Shown: positions 47,653 to 60,572 of the stretch, piece by piece | Numbering within the stretch: the first letter of the stretch is position 1 | Layout: every line of letters begins with the position of its first letter | From: Microcebus murinus | Taxonomy: Eukaryota; Chordata; Mammalia; Primates; Cheirogaleidae | Direction of reading: 5' to 3' | DNA length: 64,000 bases | NCBI RefSeq assembly: GCF_040939455.1 | Contig: NC_134109.1 | Span: 52,356,001-52,420,000, forward strand | Program-made: the position numbers and the translations under genes | Notes under the pieces: generated by a model | Seen by the model: the letters and a program-made list of their open reading frames with translations, nothing else | Told to the model about the DNA's origin: nothing | Database searches by the model: none

Positions 47653-49079
47653 CAAAATACATAACTTAAAATATATTTATTTAGATTTTAATAAAATAAT
47701 TTTATGGAGGTAAAACTTACTAACAGTCATTTTAAGGAGGTATATTTTAAATGAATGGTCACAATCGTAATCTAGGTTAAATAGGTTTAAAGCTTAAATG
47801 CATATTTTGTATCTTTCTAATGACATCTTTCAATATATATCAAAGTTGATTTAATTGTGTCTACACATTGTTCATGTGTATGCGTGTGTGTGATGTGCAT
47901 GTGTAAAATCTCAGCATGGTGAATTACCAATTAAATTATGTTTTCATCTTCCTTGAAATTAATTTCCTTATGTTTATTTATCGTGTTTATCAATGTCTCA
48001 AATGTTGGGAAAAGGATTTCTTTGAATACACATTTATGCCGGTTGTAGGTTAGTTTCTAATGTTTTTTGTCATTGATGTGTAGTGAGGTAAAGCAGTTAA
48101 TTTAAATATAAGAGAAGGTAAGATTTTTCAGTCTTTCAGCAAGTACAGGGAACTAAGGAAAAGTTTGTCATCCACCCATACTTAATTGACTAGTATATCC
48201 TAAACATTTATATTTAAAGCATTATATCCATTCTAAGTTACATATTTTTAGTTAATATTTTTTACCCCTGAAAAATAGATACATCACTCAATGGATGGTG
48301 TCTTATGATTGTTGAACAGAAAATGGTTGTGATATAGCTTCCATTACCGCACCTATATGTATGTGGGCATAGATACTTTGTTCTCACATCAATTATGTAT
48401 ATACATTGTACTACTGCAAATGTTGAATTCAATTGATATTTAAGTGTCAAATCATTCAGTGATCATTTGAGGAAAAAATGAGTCACAGTTGTTATCTGGA
48501 GGCCTTCCATTATTAACTTGTGGTAATATCAAAAATTATTAAAATGTGTAGACTTGAAAATGATATTTAGAAACTGAGTTCTAGTGCTAAGTGTTTCCTG
48601 TTGCTACTTGTGTGTCACTGCTTCTAGGTTTTCTCGGTAGATAGAACTGCAAAATAGGTATAATCACCATATATATATATATATATATATATACATATTA
48701 ATATGTATGTCTATACCTATCTACACATAGAGATTAATATAAATGAGTTCATATGCATACCTTTTACTCTAATCCAGCATCACAGGATTTGTTCTAGTCA
48801 CTTCCCCCTTGCTTATTTTTACCTGTTTAACAATGAAAAAACCTGATTCTCATTATTTACTATATATTTACTTATTTGTTCAACCCTAGGTTAACATAAA
48901 ATAGTTTCAGCATTGCTAACTCACCTTCCGGAGAGAAGCAAATTTACCAACTAAAGTACAGCGTTAGTATACAGTACCTTTTATCTTAAGCTGGTATGGT
49001 TAAAATGCTATTAATATTTTTAATGTTAACTCCTAAGTATCTCTTCAGAGAGATTTAAAACATGAGAAGGACTAGAATT
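47653..49079. other. Unassigned AT-rich sequence
   Basis: No gene or named repeat. Contains a short TG-rich patch (47873-47905) and a TA run (48669-48696). Confidence 0.5.
48669..48696. repeat. (TA)n microsatellite
   Basis: About twelve AT units ending in ATACATATTA. Confidence 0.9.
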
Positions 49080-49405
49080 TCCGACTTTAAAAATAGAGGA
49101 AGAAGGGCACTAACTAAGCATCCTAGGTGGCCTTAGAAATGGAAATTTACCCTGACAGCAGGGAAACCAGGTATGAATTTAGCCAGTAACCGGAATGAAG
49201 TTGAATATAGACTTTCAAAACTTCCAGTAAGGAATGCAGCCTTGCCAACAACTTGTTTTCCACCCGTGGTAACCTAGGCACAGAAACCAGCTAAATCAAC
49301 TCAGATTCTGACCCAGGGACCATGACCTAATACATTTTTGTTGTTTTATACCATTAAATTCATGGTATTTTGTTATATTAATAGTAGCAATAGAAAATGA
49401 ATACC
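49080..49405 (+). mobile_element. Decayed MaLR-like LTR, 3' part
   Basis: GGAATGCAGCCTTGCCAACAACTTG, then TTTTTGTTGTTTTATACCATTAAATTCATGG and TATTAATAGTAGCAATAGAAAATGAATAC match the end of MaLR LTRs (GTTGTTTTAAGCCA...TGTGGTAATTTGTTA...AGCAATAGGAAACTAATAC). Confidence 0.6.
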
Positions 49406-49444
49406 ACATCTTTCCCAATAATTCATAATCTCAATATATCATAA

Positions 49445-50180
49445 GAAAAGATCAGACAAATATGAAATATATGGCCTGCACTCTTCAAAAGTGGCAAGGG
49501 CATGAAAAACAAAGACTGAGGGATTGCAACAAAAGATGGGGACTAACGTGACGATAGTAACTCAGTGCTATGTGAGTTCCTGGATTAGAGCTTGAGACAG
49601 GAGAGAGACAAGCATTAAAAAAAAAAAAAAAAACAGGCCGGGCGCTGTGGCTCACGCCTGTAATCCTAGCTCTTGGGAGGCCGAGGCGGGCGGATTGCTC
49701 AAGGTCAGGAGTTCAAAACCAGCCTGAGCAAGAGCGAGACCCCGTCTCTACTATAAATAGAAAGAAATTAATTGGCCAACTGATATATATATAAAAAATT
49801 AGCTGGGCATGGTGGCGCATGCCTGTAGTCCCAGCTACTTGGGAGGCTGAGGGAGGAGGATCACTCGAGCCCAGGAGTTTGAGGTTGCTGTGAGCTAGGC
49901 TGACGCCACGGCACTCACTCTAGCCTGGACAACAAAGCGAGACTCTGTCTCAAAAAAAAAAAAAAAAAAAAAAAAACCAAAAACTGGTATAATTTCATAA
50001 AGTCTTCAGTTTGATTGATAATACAATATTAGTGTTAATTTCTTAGTTTTGAGAATTATACATGGTTATGTAAGATGGTATCATTGGGAGTCACTGGTTG
50101 AAATTGTGTGGAAAATGCTCTGTAATGCTTTTGGAACTGTTATTAAGTCTAAAATTACTTTAAAAAGAAAAATATATGGA
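49445..50180 (+). mobile_element. Old L1 3' UTR split by an Alu
   Basis: GGCAAGGGCATGAAAAACAAAGACTGAGG and TGAGTTCCTGGATTAGAG left of the Alu, and CATAAAGTCTTCAGTTTGAT.GATAATA and ACATGGTTATGTAAGATGG right of it, form a continuous L1M-type 3' UTR. The 106-codon frame starting at 50049 falls in this repeat and its unassigned flank. Confidence 0.65.
49636..49976 (+). mobile_element. Young lemur-type Alu SINE
   Basis: Starts GGCCGGGCGCTGTGGCTCAC and ends GAGACTCTGTCTC plus a 25-nt A-tail. The mid-linker AATAGAAAGAAATTAATTGG then TATATATATAAAAAATTAGC is diagnostic. RNA polymerase III A and B boxes are intact in the left arm (TGGCTCACGCC, GTTCAAAACC). A 17-nt A-run before it is probably part of the target duplication. 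It is nearly identical to the copy at 59310. Confidence 0.96.
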
Positions 50181-50437
50181 ATGGGGGTCAGCATCTTGGA
50201 AGAAAATCCTGAAAGCACTGTGAGAGTAAGTGTAAGAAATGCTACTTTTCCAATGATCTTTAAAACACAGAGAAAATGTGGAGGGGGGATGCACATTGAT
50301 AATATGAAGGAAAAAAATGATTCTGAAGAATTGGACACTGGATATGAAGAAAAGTCAAGAATAACTTGACTAATTTGTTTAGCTTTTATTAATTTTTATA
50401 TATACATAATAATGATAAACTGTAAAAATCTATGACT
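50181..50437. other. Unassigned sequence
   Basis: Between the L1 3' UTR and an Alu; includes most of a spurious 106-codon frame. Confidence 0.4.
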
Positions 50438-50729
50438 AGGCCTGGTGCAGTTGCTCATACTGTAATCCTAGCAATCCGGAAGGCCAAGACAGGAGAATTG
50501 CTTAAACTCAAGTGTTTGAGACCAGCCTGAGCAAGAGAAAGGCCCCTTCTCTACTAAATATATAAAAATTAGCCAGACATCCTGGCATGCACCTTAAGTC
50601 CCAGCTACTTTGGAGGCTGAGGTAAGAGAATCAGTTGAACCCAATAGTTTGAGGTTGCTGTGAGCTAGGCTGACACCCCTGTACTCTACACAGGACAACA
50701 GAGTAAGACTGCCTCAAAAAATAAAAAAA
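50438..50729 (+). mobile_element. Older diverged Alu SINE
   Basis: AGGCCTGGTGCAGTTGCTCAT..TGAGACCAGCCTGAGCAAG..AAAAATTAGCCAGACATCC..GAGGTTGCTGTGAGCTAGGCTGA, with a mixed A-tail. More substitutions and no TA linker, hence older than its neighbour. Confidence 0.93.
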
Positions 50730-50884
50730 TCATATATATGTGACTAAAAGATTAAGAAGAACTCTTTATAAATATAAAATTAAATTATTAAAGAATTAGA
50801 AAGCAACGTCCGAGCTTAATTGGCCACATTTATTGTGGTATAGTGAAGTAATGAAGGCATTTTATAATTTAAAACATCTTATTT

Positions 50885-51055
50885 TGATAAAATGTTTTAT
50901 AGCATTTAATCTTACATCAAACATAAAATATTCTTATAATTACTATCTACTAAGAAAGAATCTAAGATACAGTGATATTAAGTAATTTACCTGAACTTAT
51001 AGTGTGAATAAGAGTCATAGCTGGAATTCAAAGCAGATCTCACAGCTAAAAGGCC
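50885..51055 (+). repeat. MIR SINE, decayed
   Basis: AGAAAGAATCTAAGATACAGTG.TATTAAGTAATTTACCTGAAC..AGTCATAGCTGGAATTCAAAGCAG follows the MIR 3' half. Confidence 0.65.
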
Positions 51056-54000
51056 TATCAAAATATGCTACCTCCTCTAACAAAAGAGAAGGACTCTCTC
51101 AGGTCTCTTTCAGGTCACAAACTCCACCCTAGACTCCCAATATTAATGTTCTAATATCTTAGACTGGCCCATCTAACATGTAGCATACTCATTTGGAACT
51201 AATAATTTCATAAGTAATTCAGCCCATTTAGAAAGGTGAAATGTTAAAATGATGGTTTACTCTCTGATATATTAATTGCACACTGAGACACAAAGTAGCC
51301 ATTTGAATTTGAGAGTGGATTCATTTAATTTTCTTTAGATCAAATAAAGCCGTGTAACATGTACTATTATAAATTATATCGAAATGATAAATTGTAGCCT
51401 ATTAGAGATTCTAAAGACAAGGGTGACAGTGGTGAATCCTCCTGGTAGTTTTTGTGTGAAAATAAAACAAAAAATCAACAAATACATAGCACAAGATATC
51501 ACTATGAGTTATTCAAAGATACTTGCTAATTTTTGACAGAAAAACATGGAGAGCAAACAAGAGGAGTTTAGTTTCTGGGCCATATTTCATCCTTTGTGCC
51601 ATGCTAGTCAAAACATTTCCTGTTTGTTTTACAGCTTTCCCAAATGAAACGTTTTAGAATTGATATTTGCTTTCAACACTCAGTGCCTTGAAAATGGTAT
51701 TTTAAAAATCACAAATCACGAATAAGGGAAAAATGATTTAGGGAGCTATCTACACACACAGTTTTTTTTTTTTTTTTGACGTTTTTAAAAGTCAGGTTAG
51801 TCAAATCAAATTAATTTGGGTTCTTTATAGATGTTGCTAGAAACAAATTCAAGATATTTTAAAAGATTCTCTCTCTTTTCTTTGGTATTTTCAAGGTAAT
51901 ATCTGTTAATGTTACATTCAAGCTATTAAAAAAGTACCTACATTTAAGTAAACCACTCCAGATTTTATCACACAAAAATAATCATTACTAATATTAGATA
52001 AATATTAGACACAGATTTTTATGCAGCTAGTTCATTTCATAGGTAATATACAGGTGATATATATTTCTATTTAAAAATGGATTGCAACATGTTCTATGTA
52101 AATAAAGATACTTTTTCTTAAAAAGTAAAATGTTAGCAATTTCTCATCTTATAAATAGACCTTCACAAAACAGTACTTAAAAAAGAAATTATACAATAAA
52201 GAGATTATAGACATTATAAATATTTGTACCAACTTATTGTATTTTTAGGCATTAACTCACTGCTTAAAGGTAAAAGTGATTTGCACTGACATCCCTTCTC
52301 TCATGCCGTACTTCCTGATTTATTCTGTTTATTTTTGTATGGTCATATTTCTAACATTTATAGTCTTATAAAACTATAATTCACACAATTATTTAATAGA
52401 AGCATTATATTTAATGAATTTGGTTTTTACTACCACCTGTTTACCACGGCTTCTTCATTCTATATGCTTATTTTACTATATCTTAATAGACAAGAGTTTT
52501 TGGTTAAGTGGGATTCATTTTTTCTCCTCCAGAAGGGCTCATGGGGATATAGAATGTCGAGATACTGTAGGTGATATGTTTTGTCTGCTTGTATATATGG
52601 TCTTTTTGTTCTTACGTAGTTATTACATCATAAGTGTTGGTGTTGAGCATTTTGTAATACATTTGCCTGGAACTTAATATGGCCCATCCATTTGCAGACT
52701 CATTCTCTCATTTTAAGGAGATTTTCCTTTATCCATTTTTTTCTAATTTATTAATATATTTATATTTTTTTGTATTGACCATGATCAACTCGAGCCTTAC
52801 TCTTTGTCAATAACTTCCTTTTCAAATATCAGAGATGTCTATTTCATTCCCGCAGTATGTATTCTTTAGTAATGTTATTTTGCTCTTCAGTGTGTTTCCT
52901 AAGTTTTGTATTTTTCTGTTAGTTTGTCATCTTATATTTGAGTACTTATTTACCAAATTTATGTTTTCATATAATTCTACAAAACACTTGTGGTAAATAT
53001 ATTTCTATTTTTGGATTATGTTTTTGTTCTCCTAGCCTGCATTTTTTACTTGGTTTTTGCATTCTATATTTTCTCTTTTCCTGCTCAAGTATTTTCCATA
53101 TCTTTCTAGAGAAAGGAATATCTCCTAATTTTTATATACAGTTAAATTAACCACTGGAAGGACTGATTCTGTGTTCCAATTCTACATACTCAGGGAACTA
53201 TTTAAAATTTCGTCTAGGTTTTTCTGTTTAACTATTAATACCTTAAATTATTGGTTCCTTAACATCACAGTTGGGATATTCGGAGAAAATATCTTGATCA
53301 GGCCACAGTCTGGAAAATATCATCTAGAAAACTCAAGATATAATCTTCATCATACCATCTATACCATTTTTAAGGTTTTTGAGCTGTAGTCTTATTACAT
53401 GAGTATTTAATTTTTGGAAGTAATAATAAAATTATGGAAGTTTAAATTGAAACCACCAGTAAAATTTAGTCAAACAACACACTTATCCAATGTTTGATAG
53501 GAAAGAACATGTACAGGTAAATACACTATTATTCTTTGGACTTATTGTCAGAAAGTATTTAGACACAGTATAAGTCACAGTATTAGCAACATGAGAGGGA
53601 AGTGTATATTCCATATTTCAATTTATCTTTTTGTTATTAATATTGTAAACATAATACACTCAATTTATAGCAGGAAAATAGCCTTAAATGTGGAATCTCA
53701 TGCAGGGATCTGTTCTTTCTCTGTTTGTAGGACACTTTTGTATGACCTGCTAGGGACAACAGTCATTGTTACCATTTTAAAAATTTTAATATTAGGATAG
53801 ATCTTGCACTCAGATTCTAGGTTTAATTATGGAAAAATAGTTCAGCATTTTGTTGAAGTATTACTTTAATTCTTTATTTGATCCCAAATATCAACTTGAT
53901 GAAATAAAAAATCAGTTACATTGCTCTCTTGGGGAAAAATGTCCACTTTCACTTTTTAGAAAATATCTGGCAATAATTTTAGAAGTAGTTTAATTCTTAC

Positions 54001-57000
54001 ATTTAAGGAGTTAGTTTTCAAACAGTTTCTGCAAAGCCTGTGGGTAGTGAGAAAGAGTATCATATTCAGGCTAATTGCTGGGGCTTTCAGCTTTGTGTGC
54101 TTGGAGCTGTTATGAAGAGCTCTGATCAAAACGTGCTCTTACTTTATTGCTATTAAATGAGTGGAGAATTGTCCTTTCTGGAAGCCTAGGATTGTCTATT
54201 TTTGGCTTTTTATCCATGTTTTTTTGACCACAAAATGCTGCCTCATGTCATTTGCAACCAGCTGAAGTCCAAGACCGATTGCTGCTTCATGGTAGTTGAC
54301 CATTAGAGTTGATGCTTTTAAAAGTAGCTAGTGGAATTTTAAAAACCGGCTTATATAATTTTCTTTGTATGTTTTAAGTGATTGTTTTGTTAATATTATA
54401 CTTTCTCTTTTAATTTCAATTTTACAACTAGCACACCTAAACAGGAGAATTATGCAGGGAGTTAATGCAGAAAGTTAGGGAGGTTGAGCATTTTTTATTT
54501 CCCAACAGGTTCTATCAAACAGATCCCCATATTCCTTCTATAGCTGACATCACTAACACAACACTAAGCCTGCAAGAAAAAGCTGACGTTGTGAACAGAA
54601 AAACCACTGAGCTGTGCAGCTCAGAAGAACCATCAACCCAAACTTCCCCCTTGATAGCACTAAGTCCACTCTGGGTTACAATTCAGCTGAATTGCCTGTG
54701 TAATATTGTCTCCTTCTGTCTGGAACAATTCATTCTCTTTATGAGAAAGGGAAAAAATTAGCTAAAATCCATGGTCTTCACTTTACGTGATTAATGGATA
54801 TCAGCCAATATGTGCAAACATAATAGAAGAAAGGCAGCTTAGAGGAGCCTCCCAGAGAGACTCCTGAGCATCTTCCCTCAAATTTAACTCAGCAATTAAT
54901 CAAACAGTTCTGAACTTCCCACTAAGGTTTTTTTCCAAGGAAGCAAAGTGGAGGATCCATAACCATGACATTAGAATTTCTTTTATCTGCTCCAGAACAA
55001 GTATCAAACATTTTTTTTCTTCAAGGTACATTAGACTTACTCTCTTAAGTGTGTTAGGTCTTCTCAACATCCTTCCCTTAATGAGAGATTTAGAAAAAGA
55101 TATTTCCACCCAAAGAGGTTATACTTCTGTTGGTGATGGTGGTGGTAGTTTTGTTTTATTTCTAAATAGAGGTGGTTATATCTCTGATCACTACTGTCTA
55201 GAAAAATAGAAACAGTATAAGTCAACAGGGATTATCTAGTACCTGACAGTGACCAAAAGTAAAATCTGTATTTCTTTTGCTTAGCCTATCACAAGATTTC
55301 CCTCCAATTATTGCATACATCCAAGTGAATGGTCAGAGGCTGTAATAAGCAGATTTGAGTCATTGTAGAGACTCAGAGTGGTATGACGATGATTTCAAAT
55401 TAAATTTACCCAATCTGTCATTATTTTTTTTTACCTATTATATCCTAAGAATCAAGTAAACTAAGAGCAGCACTATATATTTCGAATTGCAAACCTTGCT
55501 TCATTCATGAAATCTTTCCAGTGACACTAATATTAATGGTTAATATTGCTGAATTTCTCCCACAATATTATTTCTTTCTAAATGTTTCTGTGTGCTCAGA
55601 CCTTTGGGTGCTCAACTTCCCCAGTTGTACAATGAAGCAATCTTCTATAGCTGACTGGTTCCTTTTTCCTCAGACATCTCAGTAAAAGAAGCCCATCAGC
55701 TTTCTCGCCACAAGGAATTAGTCATTTATGCTGACTCTTCAGTATGACACTTGGGGCCTATTTAATTCCAGTAGTAGTATTGAAACTTCCGCTATAAAAC
55801 TTAAGTTCTGAAAATCTAATGGATTCATTTTCCCTCACACCATGGGCTTTATGGGATATGTCTTTCAAGACAAATGATCTTTTCCTCATGAAACATATTG
55901 GGAAGTGGATCTAAATGCAAAGATCCTGCACTTATGATTCTCCTAAATGCTATTTTTTATAGCTTTTTAATAGCTTTTTATAACTTTTTAAAAAGTGTTC
56001 AATATCCTTGCTGAGACATACACCTCTTTGTCAGAAATAGAGATTTGCAAAATTTGCTAATTATCATTATGTAAGCAGGTGTATTATGACTTGCCTTGAA
56101 AAATTACAGATAATTATTTTTTGGTCCACAATTATATCTTAGCACTTATATTTCTTTTGTCAAGATCATGAACATTTGTTAGGTTTCTAGTCTTAATTTA
56201 ATGGTCTTTCTGATTTTTTTGTAGTGTCTATATCCGTTAACTTAGGAAAACTGAATTGTAGCGCTATGAATTTTGCATAGCACTAAAATCTCTCTCTAAA
56301 ATATATCTTGGATGGTAAGATTATTTTGTAAGGGATTACTCTGATTAAATTATTTTATAAGATGAACTAAAAACAGTTAAATGGTAATTGATGAGATAAT
56401 CATTAGCATCACCTTGAAATAGATATCTGATACCTAATTGGCAAATTACATTTCTCTTCCTGATTCGGTGTTTGAGATATTAATAACCATGCCAGAATGC
56501 ATAGAAGAATGAGGTTGGATGAAGAATTCTTTATCTTTATAGGCAATTTCTTTTTATAAAGGCTTGCTCCCTGCTTTATGGACATAACTCAGGGAGACTG
56601 AAACAGCTCTGTTTGAACCTTGCTTGGCATTAAGATCTGGAACTAAATAGATAACTCATTAATTTCATATCATAAAAGTAATTAAAATTTATTATTTTCA
56701 TAATTTATATGTATTACGTATGATCGGAATTTTTGTTCAGTTGTTTTATCAGTTAATTCAGTAATTTTTGTTAAGTCAGTTATTTTATCACTTGCAAAAA
56801 ACATGACACAAGATTATAGCTATGTGATCAGAAATTGCTATAATAGCTGAATACTCTGACAGATGGATTTCACAGATCCCTTCTAATTTTTTCATTGCTC
56901 TCTCTGTTTTAAACATAAAAATTAATATAGAAAACTGGTTATTTGTTATTTTAAGTATAGAAACTTAAGTAAACTAAGAGCAGCACTGTATATCATTAAA

Positions 57001-57059
57001 ACAAATGTGATTAATTAGATCAACAGCATTACTAATGGCTATGTAGAAAAAGAAAGATT
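51056..57059. other. Unassigned AT-rich sequence
   Basis: Six kilobases with no gene, RNA or repeat I can name. A T-run lies at 51762-51778. Short frames (up to 98 codons at 54465-54761) resemble nothing known. A 21-bp word at 55454 recurs at 56967. Confidence 0.5.
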
Positions 57060-57182
57060 CTTCATATGAGTGAACCCATGGAATATTATTTATTTTGTAT
57101 CTGGCTTATTTAATGTAGCATAATGTCTTCCAACTCCATGTTGTAGCAAATGGCAGGATCTCCTCCTTTTTTTAAGGTTATT
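57060..57182 (-). mobile_element. L1 fragment, reverse orientation
   Basis: TTTTGTATCTGGCTTATTTAATG, ATAATGTCTTCCAACTCCAT and AGCAAATGGCAGGATCTCCT match the reverse L1 ORF2/3' UTR boundary region. Confidence 0.75.
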
Positions 57183-57245
57183 TTCTAATGTGCTCATTTG
57201 TACCTGAGGAAAAAGAGCATGGATGTCCTTCAGTATTGAAAGGAC

Positions 57246-57280
57246 TAATTACTATTAACTATTGAAGTTAATAGTAATTA
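57246..57280. repeat. Perfect 15-bp inverted repeat, 5-nt loop
   Basis: TAATTACTATTAACT (57246-57260) and AGTTAATAGTAATTA (57266-57280) are exact reverse complements separated by ATTGA. Confidence 0.95.
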
Positions 57281-57739
57281 ATCACATGTGAAAAATATAG
57301 GGGATAATGTAGAAATCCTTTGCATCAGGATTAATTTCATAGTCACACTATATGACAAGGCTGTTCAATATTTCCATGATATTGTTGTCTTGTAGAATAA
57401 ACTGACCAAATGTTGAGGCTAACCTATAAGAATCAATGTAATAATAGATTTATTCAATACCTTTATTTTTCAAGTATTTCCCCACTGTAATGGGGTAGGT
57501 ATACTCTATTATTATAGGATTGTGAGAAATACATTTTAAAAGTAAAAGATTGGTTAGGAGGGACATAACTATCTTGATAATAAAATAATTTCTCCGTTTG
57601 TTATATTATTTGGATAAGATTATTCAGCAAATTAAATAATAAATGCCTTTTTCATACAAGAAAAGTATTTTTGAGTAGTTATTATATTCACATATTTCAA
57701 AAGTAAAAATGCATAATGAAGTAAACATAAAATAGTCTT
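57281..57739. other. Unassigned sequence
   Basis: AT-rich, with no recognised feature. Confidence 0.45.
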
Positions 57740-58450
57740 CTTTTCTCCATACCCTATATCCAGCTAGAACTAATCCTTTATACAAGTGTTTTACTATTTA
57801 CTTTTATTAATTATTTACTACTACTTGTTAAACTATATTACTAATATCATTTCATATTATGTTTCTATGTAAGTACATATATCAATTCTTTTTTATACAC
57901 TATTGTATGTCTCTTTTTTTTCCAACTTGGAGACAAATAGAAAATTATCTTTTTTATAGGTCACTGAATATCCATCTGTATCAAAACACCATGTATTTTA
58001 TTAATAATTTTCTCATAAATAATATTTTGATTTCTTATCTTTTTTAAGACAAACAGCTCTGCAGTTAACCACATATATGTAAACATATGTGACATTTTGC
58101 ATGAGGGATATATCTGTGAAATACATTTCTGGTAATTTAACTTCTAGATAACATAAGGGTGCTTGTGCCATTTACACCCCATCAGTAATCCAGGGGGCTA
58201 CACTTTCCACATAGTCCCGGCAAATGAGTTTGTTGAAAGATTTTGAAGTTTTAGCAAATTTTAAGTGGGGAAAAAAGGCTCTTTGGTGTAGCTTTGGTGT
58301 AGCTTTGAATTTCACTTTGTATAAGTGAAGTCATATATTTGTTTATGCTATAAATATTTTTCACCTAGTTTGTGTTTTGACCTTGTTTATAGCATTTTTC
58401 CTTAGTTGGAAGTTTTTATTTTTCTTGTAGTTGCATTTCTTAGTTTTTAA
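57740..58450 (-). mobile_element. Old L1 (L1M group), reverse orientation
   Basis: AAACAGCTCTGCAGTTAACCACAT, TATATCTGTGAAATACATTTCTGG, TGCCATTTACACCCCATCAG and TTTGACCTTGTTTATAGCATTTTTCC follow the reverse L1M ORF2/3' region, heavily decayed. Confidence 0.6.
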
Positions 58451-58599
58451 AAATGGTTTTCGTAATTGAACTATTGTTAAAATAGCTTCCAACACTTTAG
58501 AGTTATAAAGAAATTATCACTTATTTATCTCCAGAGCTGTTACCACGTTCTAATATACAGTTAACATTTTATTACATTTTTCCCCTCATTAAATCTAAA

Positions 58600-58697
58600 T
58601 GTCATGAGCTCAAAATTTTTTTCCCACCACTATATCTCCTGCATCTAGAATAGGACCTAGCATGAAGTTCTATAAATATTTGTTGAATAAATGAATG
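58600..58697 (+). repeat. L2 LINE 3' end
   Basis: ACCACTATATCTCCTGCATCTAGAATAGGACCTAGCATGAAG..ATAAATATTTGTTGAATAAATGAATG is a good L2 terminus. Confidence 0.8.
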
Positions 58698-59295
58698 TAG
58701 GTTTTGTAGATCAAAACTTTTTAAAGGGTTACTCAATTAATGGCATAGATATTGAATCAGAGTTGGAAGGCCAGTGGGTATTATTATAATAGTCTTTTGT
58801 TTTTAGGTCTTCCAAATGAAAATAGCTAAAAGGATTTCTAATTAAAGAGCAGTGATTGGCAGATAAGTAGTTAGGATATACACACACACACACACACCCC
58901 TACACACCTATGTACATATGGAGATATATATATAGTCTCCTGTATCTACCTGTGGAGTAAGTCATACCATAAACCACATATTTCATAGAAGGTAAAAGAT
59001 ATTCATTTTTTCTTTCTTGAAAGATAATCAAGGACTGATTTCTACAATTTACATCTGCGACATTTTTTTTTTTTCTGTGCTTTTTAGAGAGTAGCTACTT
59101 GAATTACTAACAGAAGCCATACAACGGCACTGATTTTACATCAGTGTCTCTGCCTGTGCAATACCTTATTTTAGTTGTAATCTTATGACACTTTAATGAA
59201 ACCTCAGGGACTATTGAGTTAAGATAAAAAAGAAAAACCTGCCCTCATGAAACATTTGAAAATACAATAGATGTATACCTAAAACAAAGACTTTT
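58698..59295. other. Unassigned sequence with a CA repeat
   Basis: No gene or named repeat. A (CA)n run occupies 58880-58897 and a T-run 59065-59076. Confidence 0.5.
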
Positions 59296-59309
59296 AAAAG
59301 ATATTCTGG

Positions 59310-59644
59310 GCCGGGCGCTGTGGCTCACGCCTGTAATCCTAGCTCTTGGGAGGCCGAGGCGGGAGGATTGCTCAAGGTCAGGAGTTCAAAACCAGCCTGA
59401 GCAAGAGCGAGACCCCGTCTCTACTATAAATAGAAAGAAATTAATTGGCCAACTGATATATATATATATAAAAAAAAAATTAGCCGGGCATGGTGGCGCA
59501 TGCCTGTAGTCCCAGCTACCCGGGAGGCTGAGGCAGAAGGATCACTTGAGCCCAGGAGTTTGAGGTTGCTGTGAGCTAGGCTGACGCCACGGCACTCACT
59601 CTAGCCTGGGCAACAAAGCGAGACTCTGTCTCAAAAAAAAAAAA
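59310..59644 (+). mobile_element. Young lemur-type Alu SINE
   Basis: GCCGGGCGCTGTGGCTCACG through GAGACTCTGTCTC and an A-tail, with the TA-rich lemur linker. AAAAGATATTCTGG is duplicated exactly at 59296-59309 and 59645-59658, after CTTTT, a TTTT/AAAA L1 endonuclease site. The A and B boxes look intact. Confidence 0.97.
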
Positions 59645-59658
59645 AAAAGATATTCTGG

Positions 59659-60162
59659 AAGGTGGCACTTTGTTCCCTGAAGAGACAGTATTTAAAAGTA
59701 TTTAGAAAGAGATAAACTAGTGAATGAATGAATGTGAGTAAGAAAAAACTAATGAATGAATGAATGTGGGTAAGAGATTGAAAGTGAAGCTAAAAGACCT
59801 GAATGTTGGGTTTGGTATAGGTGGGAAGTAAAATCTGTATTTTTATGATCTTTATTGGTGAGACCATGATCAAAGGAACTATTTGTGAAGGGGCCAATTA
59901 ATGGTAATTTTTGGATTTTTTTTTTTTTTTGCAACTTTCAACAGAAAAAAGTAAAAGCATGTTTCTTCCACTTCAGAAATGTCATTGAAGGATAGTCAAC
60001 TGTGTGGGAAGTCTCTTCACCTTTATTCCAAGCAATTCACATTCTTTAAAACAGAAACCTAAAGACATGTTTGAATCTCTTATGTGTGAAGAGCACACGT
60101 AATCACAAAAAGGCAGTTACCAAAGAGATGACAGTTCGTATCAAAATTAAGAAACAAGCTAT
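59659..60162. other. Unassigned sequence
   Basis: Contains a duplicated GAATGAATGAATGTGNGTAAGA (about 59723-59776) and a T-run near 59919. No gene recognised. Confidence 0.5.
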
Positions 60163-60572
60163 TATGAGTTAAATTATGTCTCCTCCAAAGCTCCGAGGTT
60201 GAAAGTTCTAACCCCGAGCAGGTCAGAACCTGACCTGATTTGGAAATAGGGCCATTGTAAATTTAGTAAGTTAAGATGAGGACATACTGGAATAGGTTGA
60301 ACCCCTCATTCAATAAGATTGTTATCCTTATAGAAAACGAAATTTTGGAGCTAGAGATAAATATGCATAGAAGGAAGATGATGACCAATAATTAATAATA
60401 CAAGCAAAGGAGACCAGCTTGGAGCAGATTCTTCTCTCACAGCTTTCAGGAGGAACAAATCCTGCTGACATTTTGACTTCAGAATTCTAGCCTCCAAAAC
60501 TATGGGACATAAACTTTTGTCATTTAAACCATTCAGTTTGTAGTACTTTTTTTTATAGCCTTTTACTTTACA
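60163..60572 (+). mobile_element. MLT-like (MaLR) LTR
   Basis: AAATTATGTCTCCTCCAAAG..AACCTGACCTGATTTGGAAATAGGGCC, AGTAAGTTAAGATGAGGACATACTGG and TTCTAGCCTCCAAAACTATGGGACATAAACTTTTG are in the order of a mammalian MaLR/MLT-type LTR. Confidence 0.75.
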
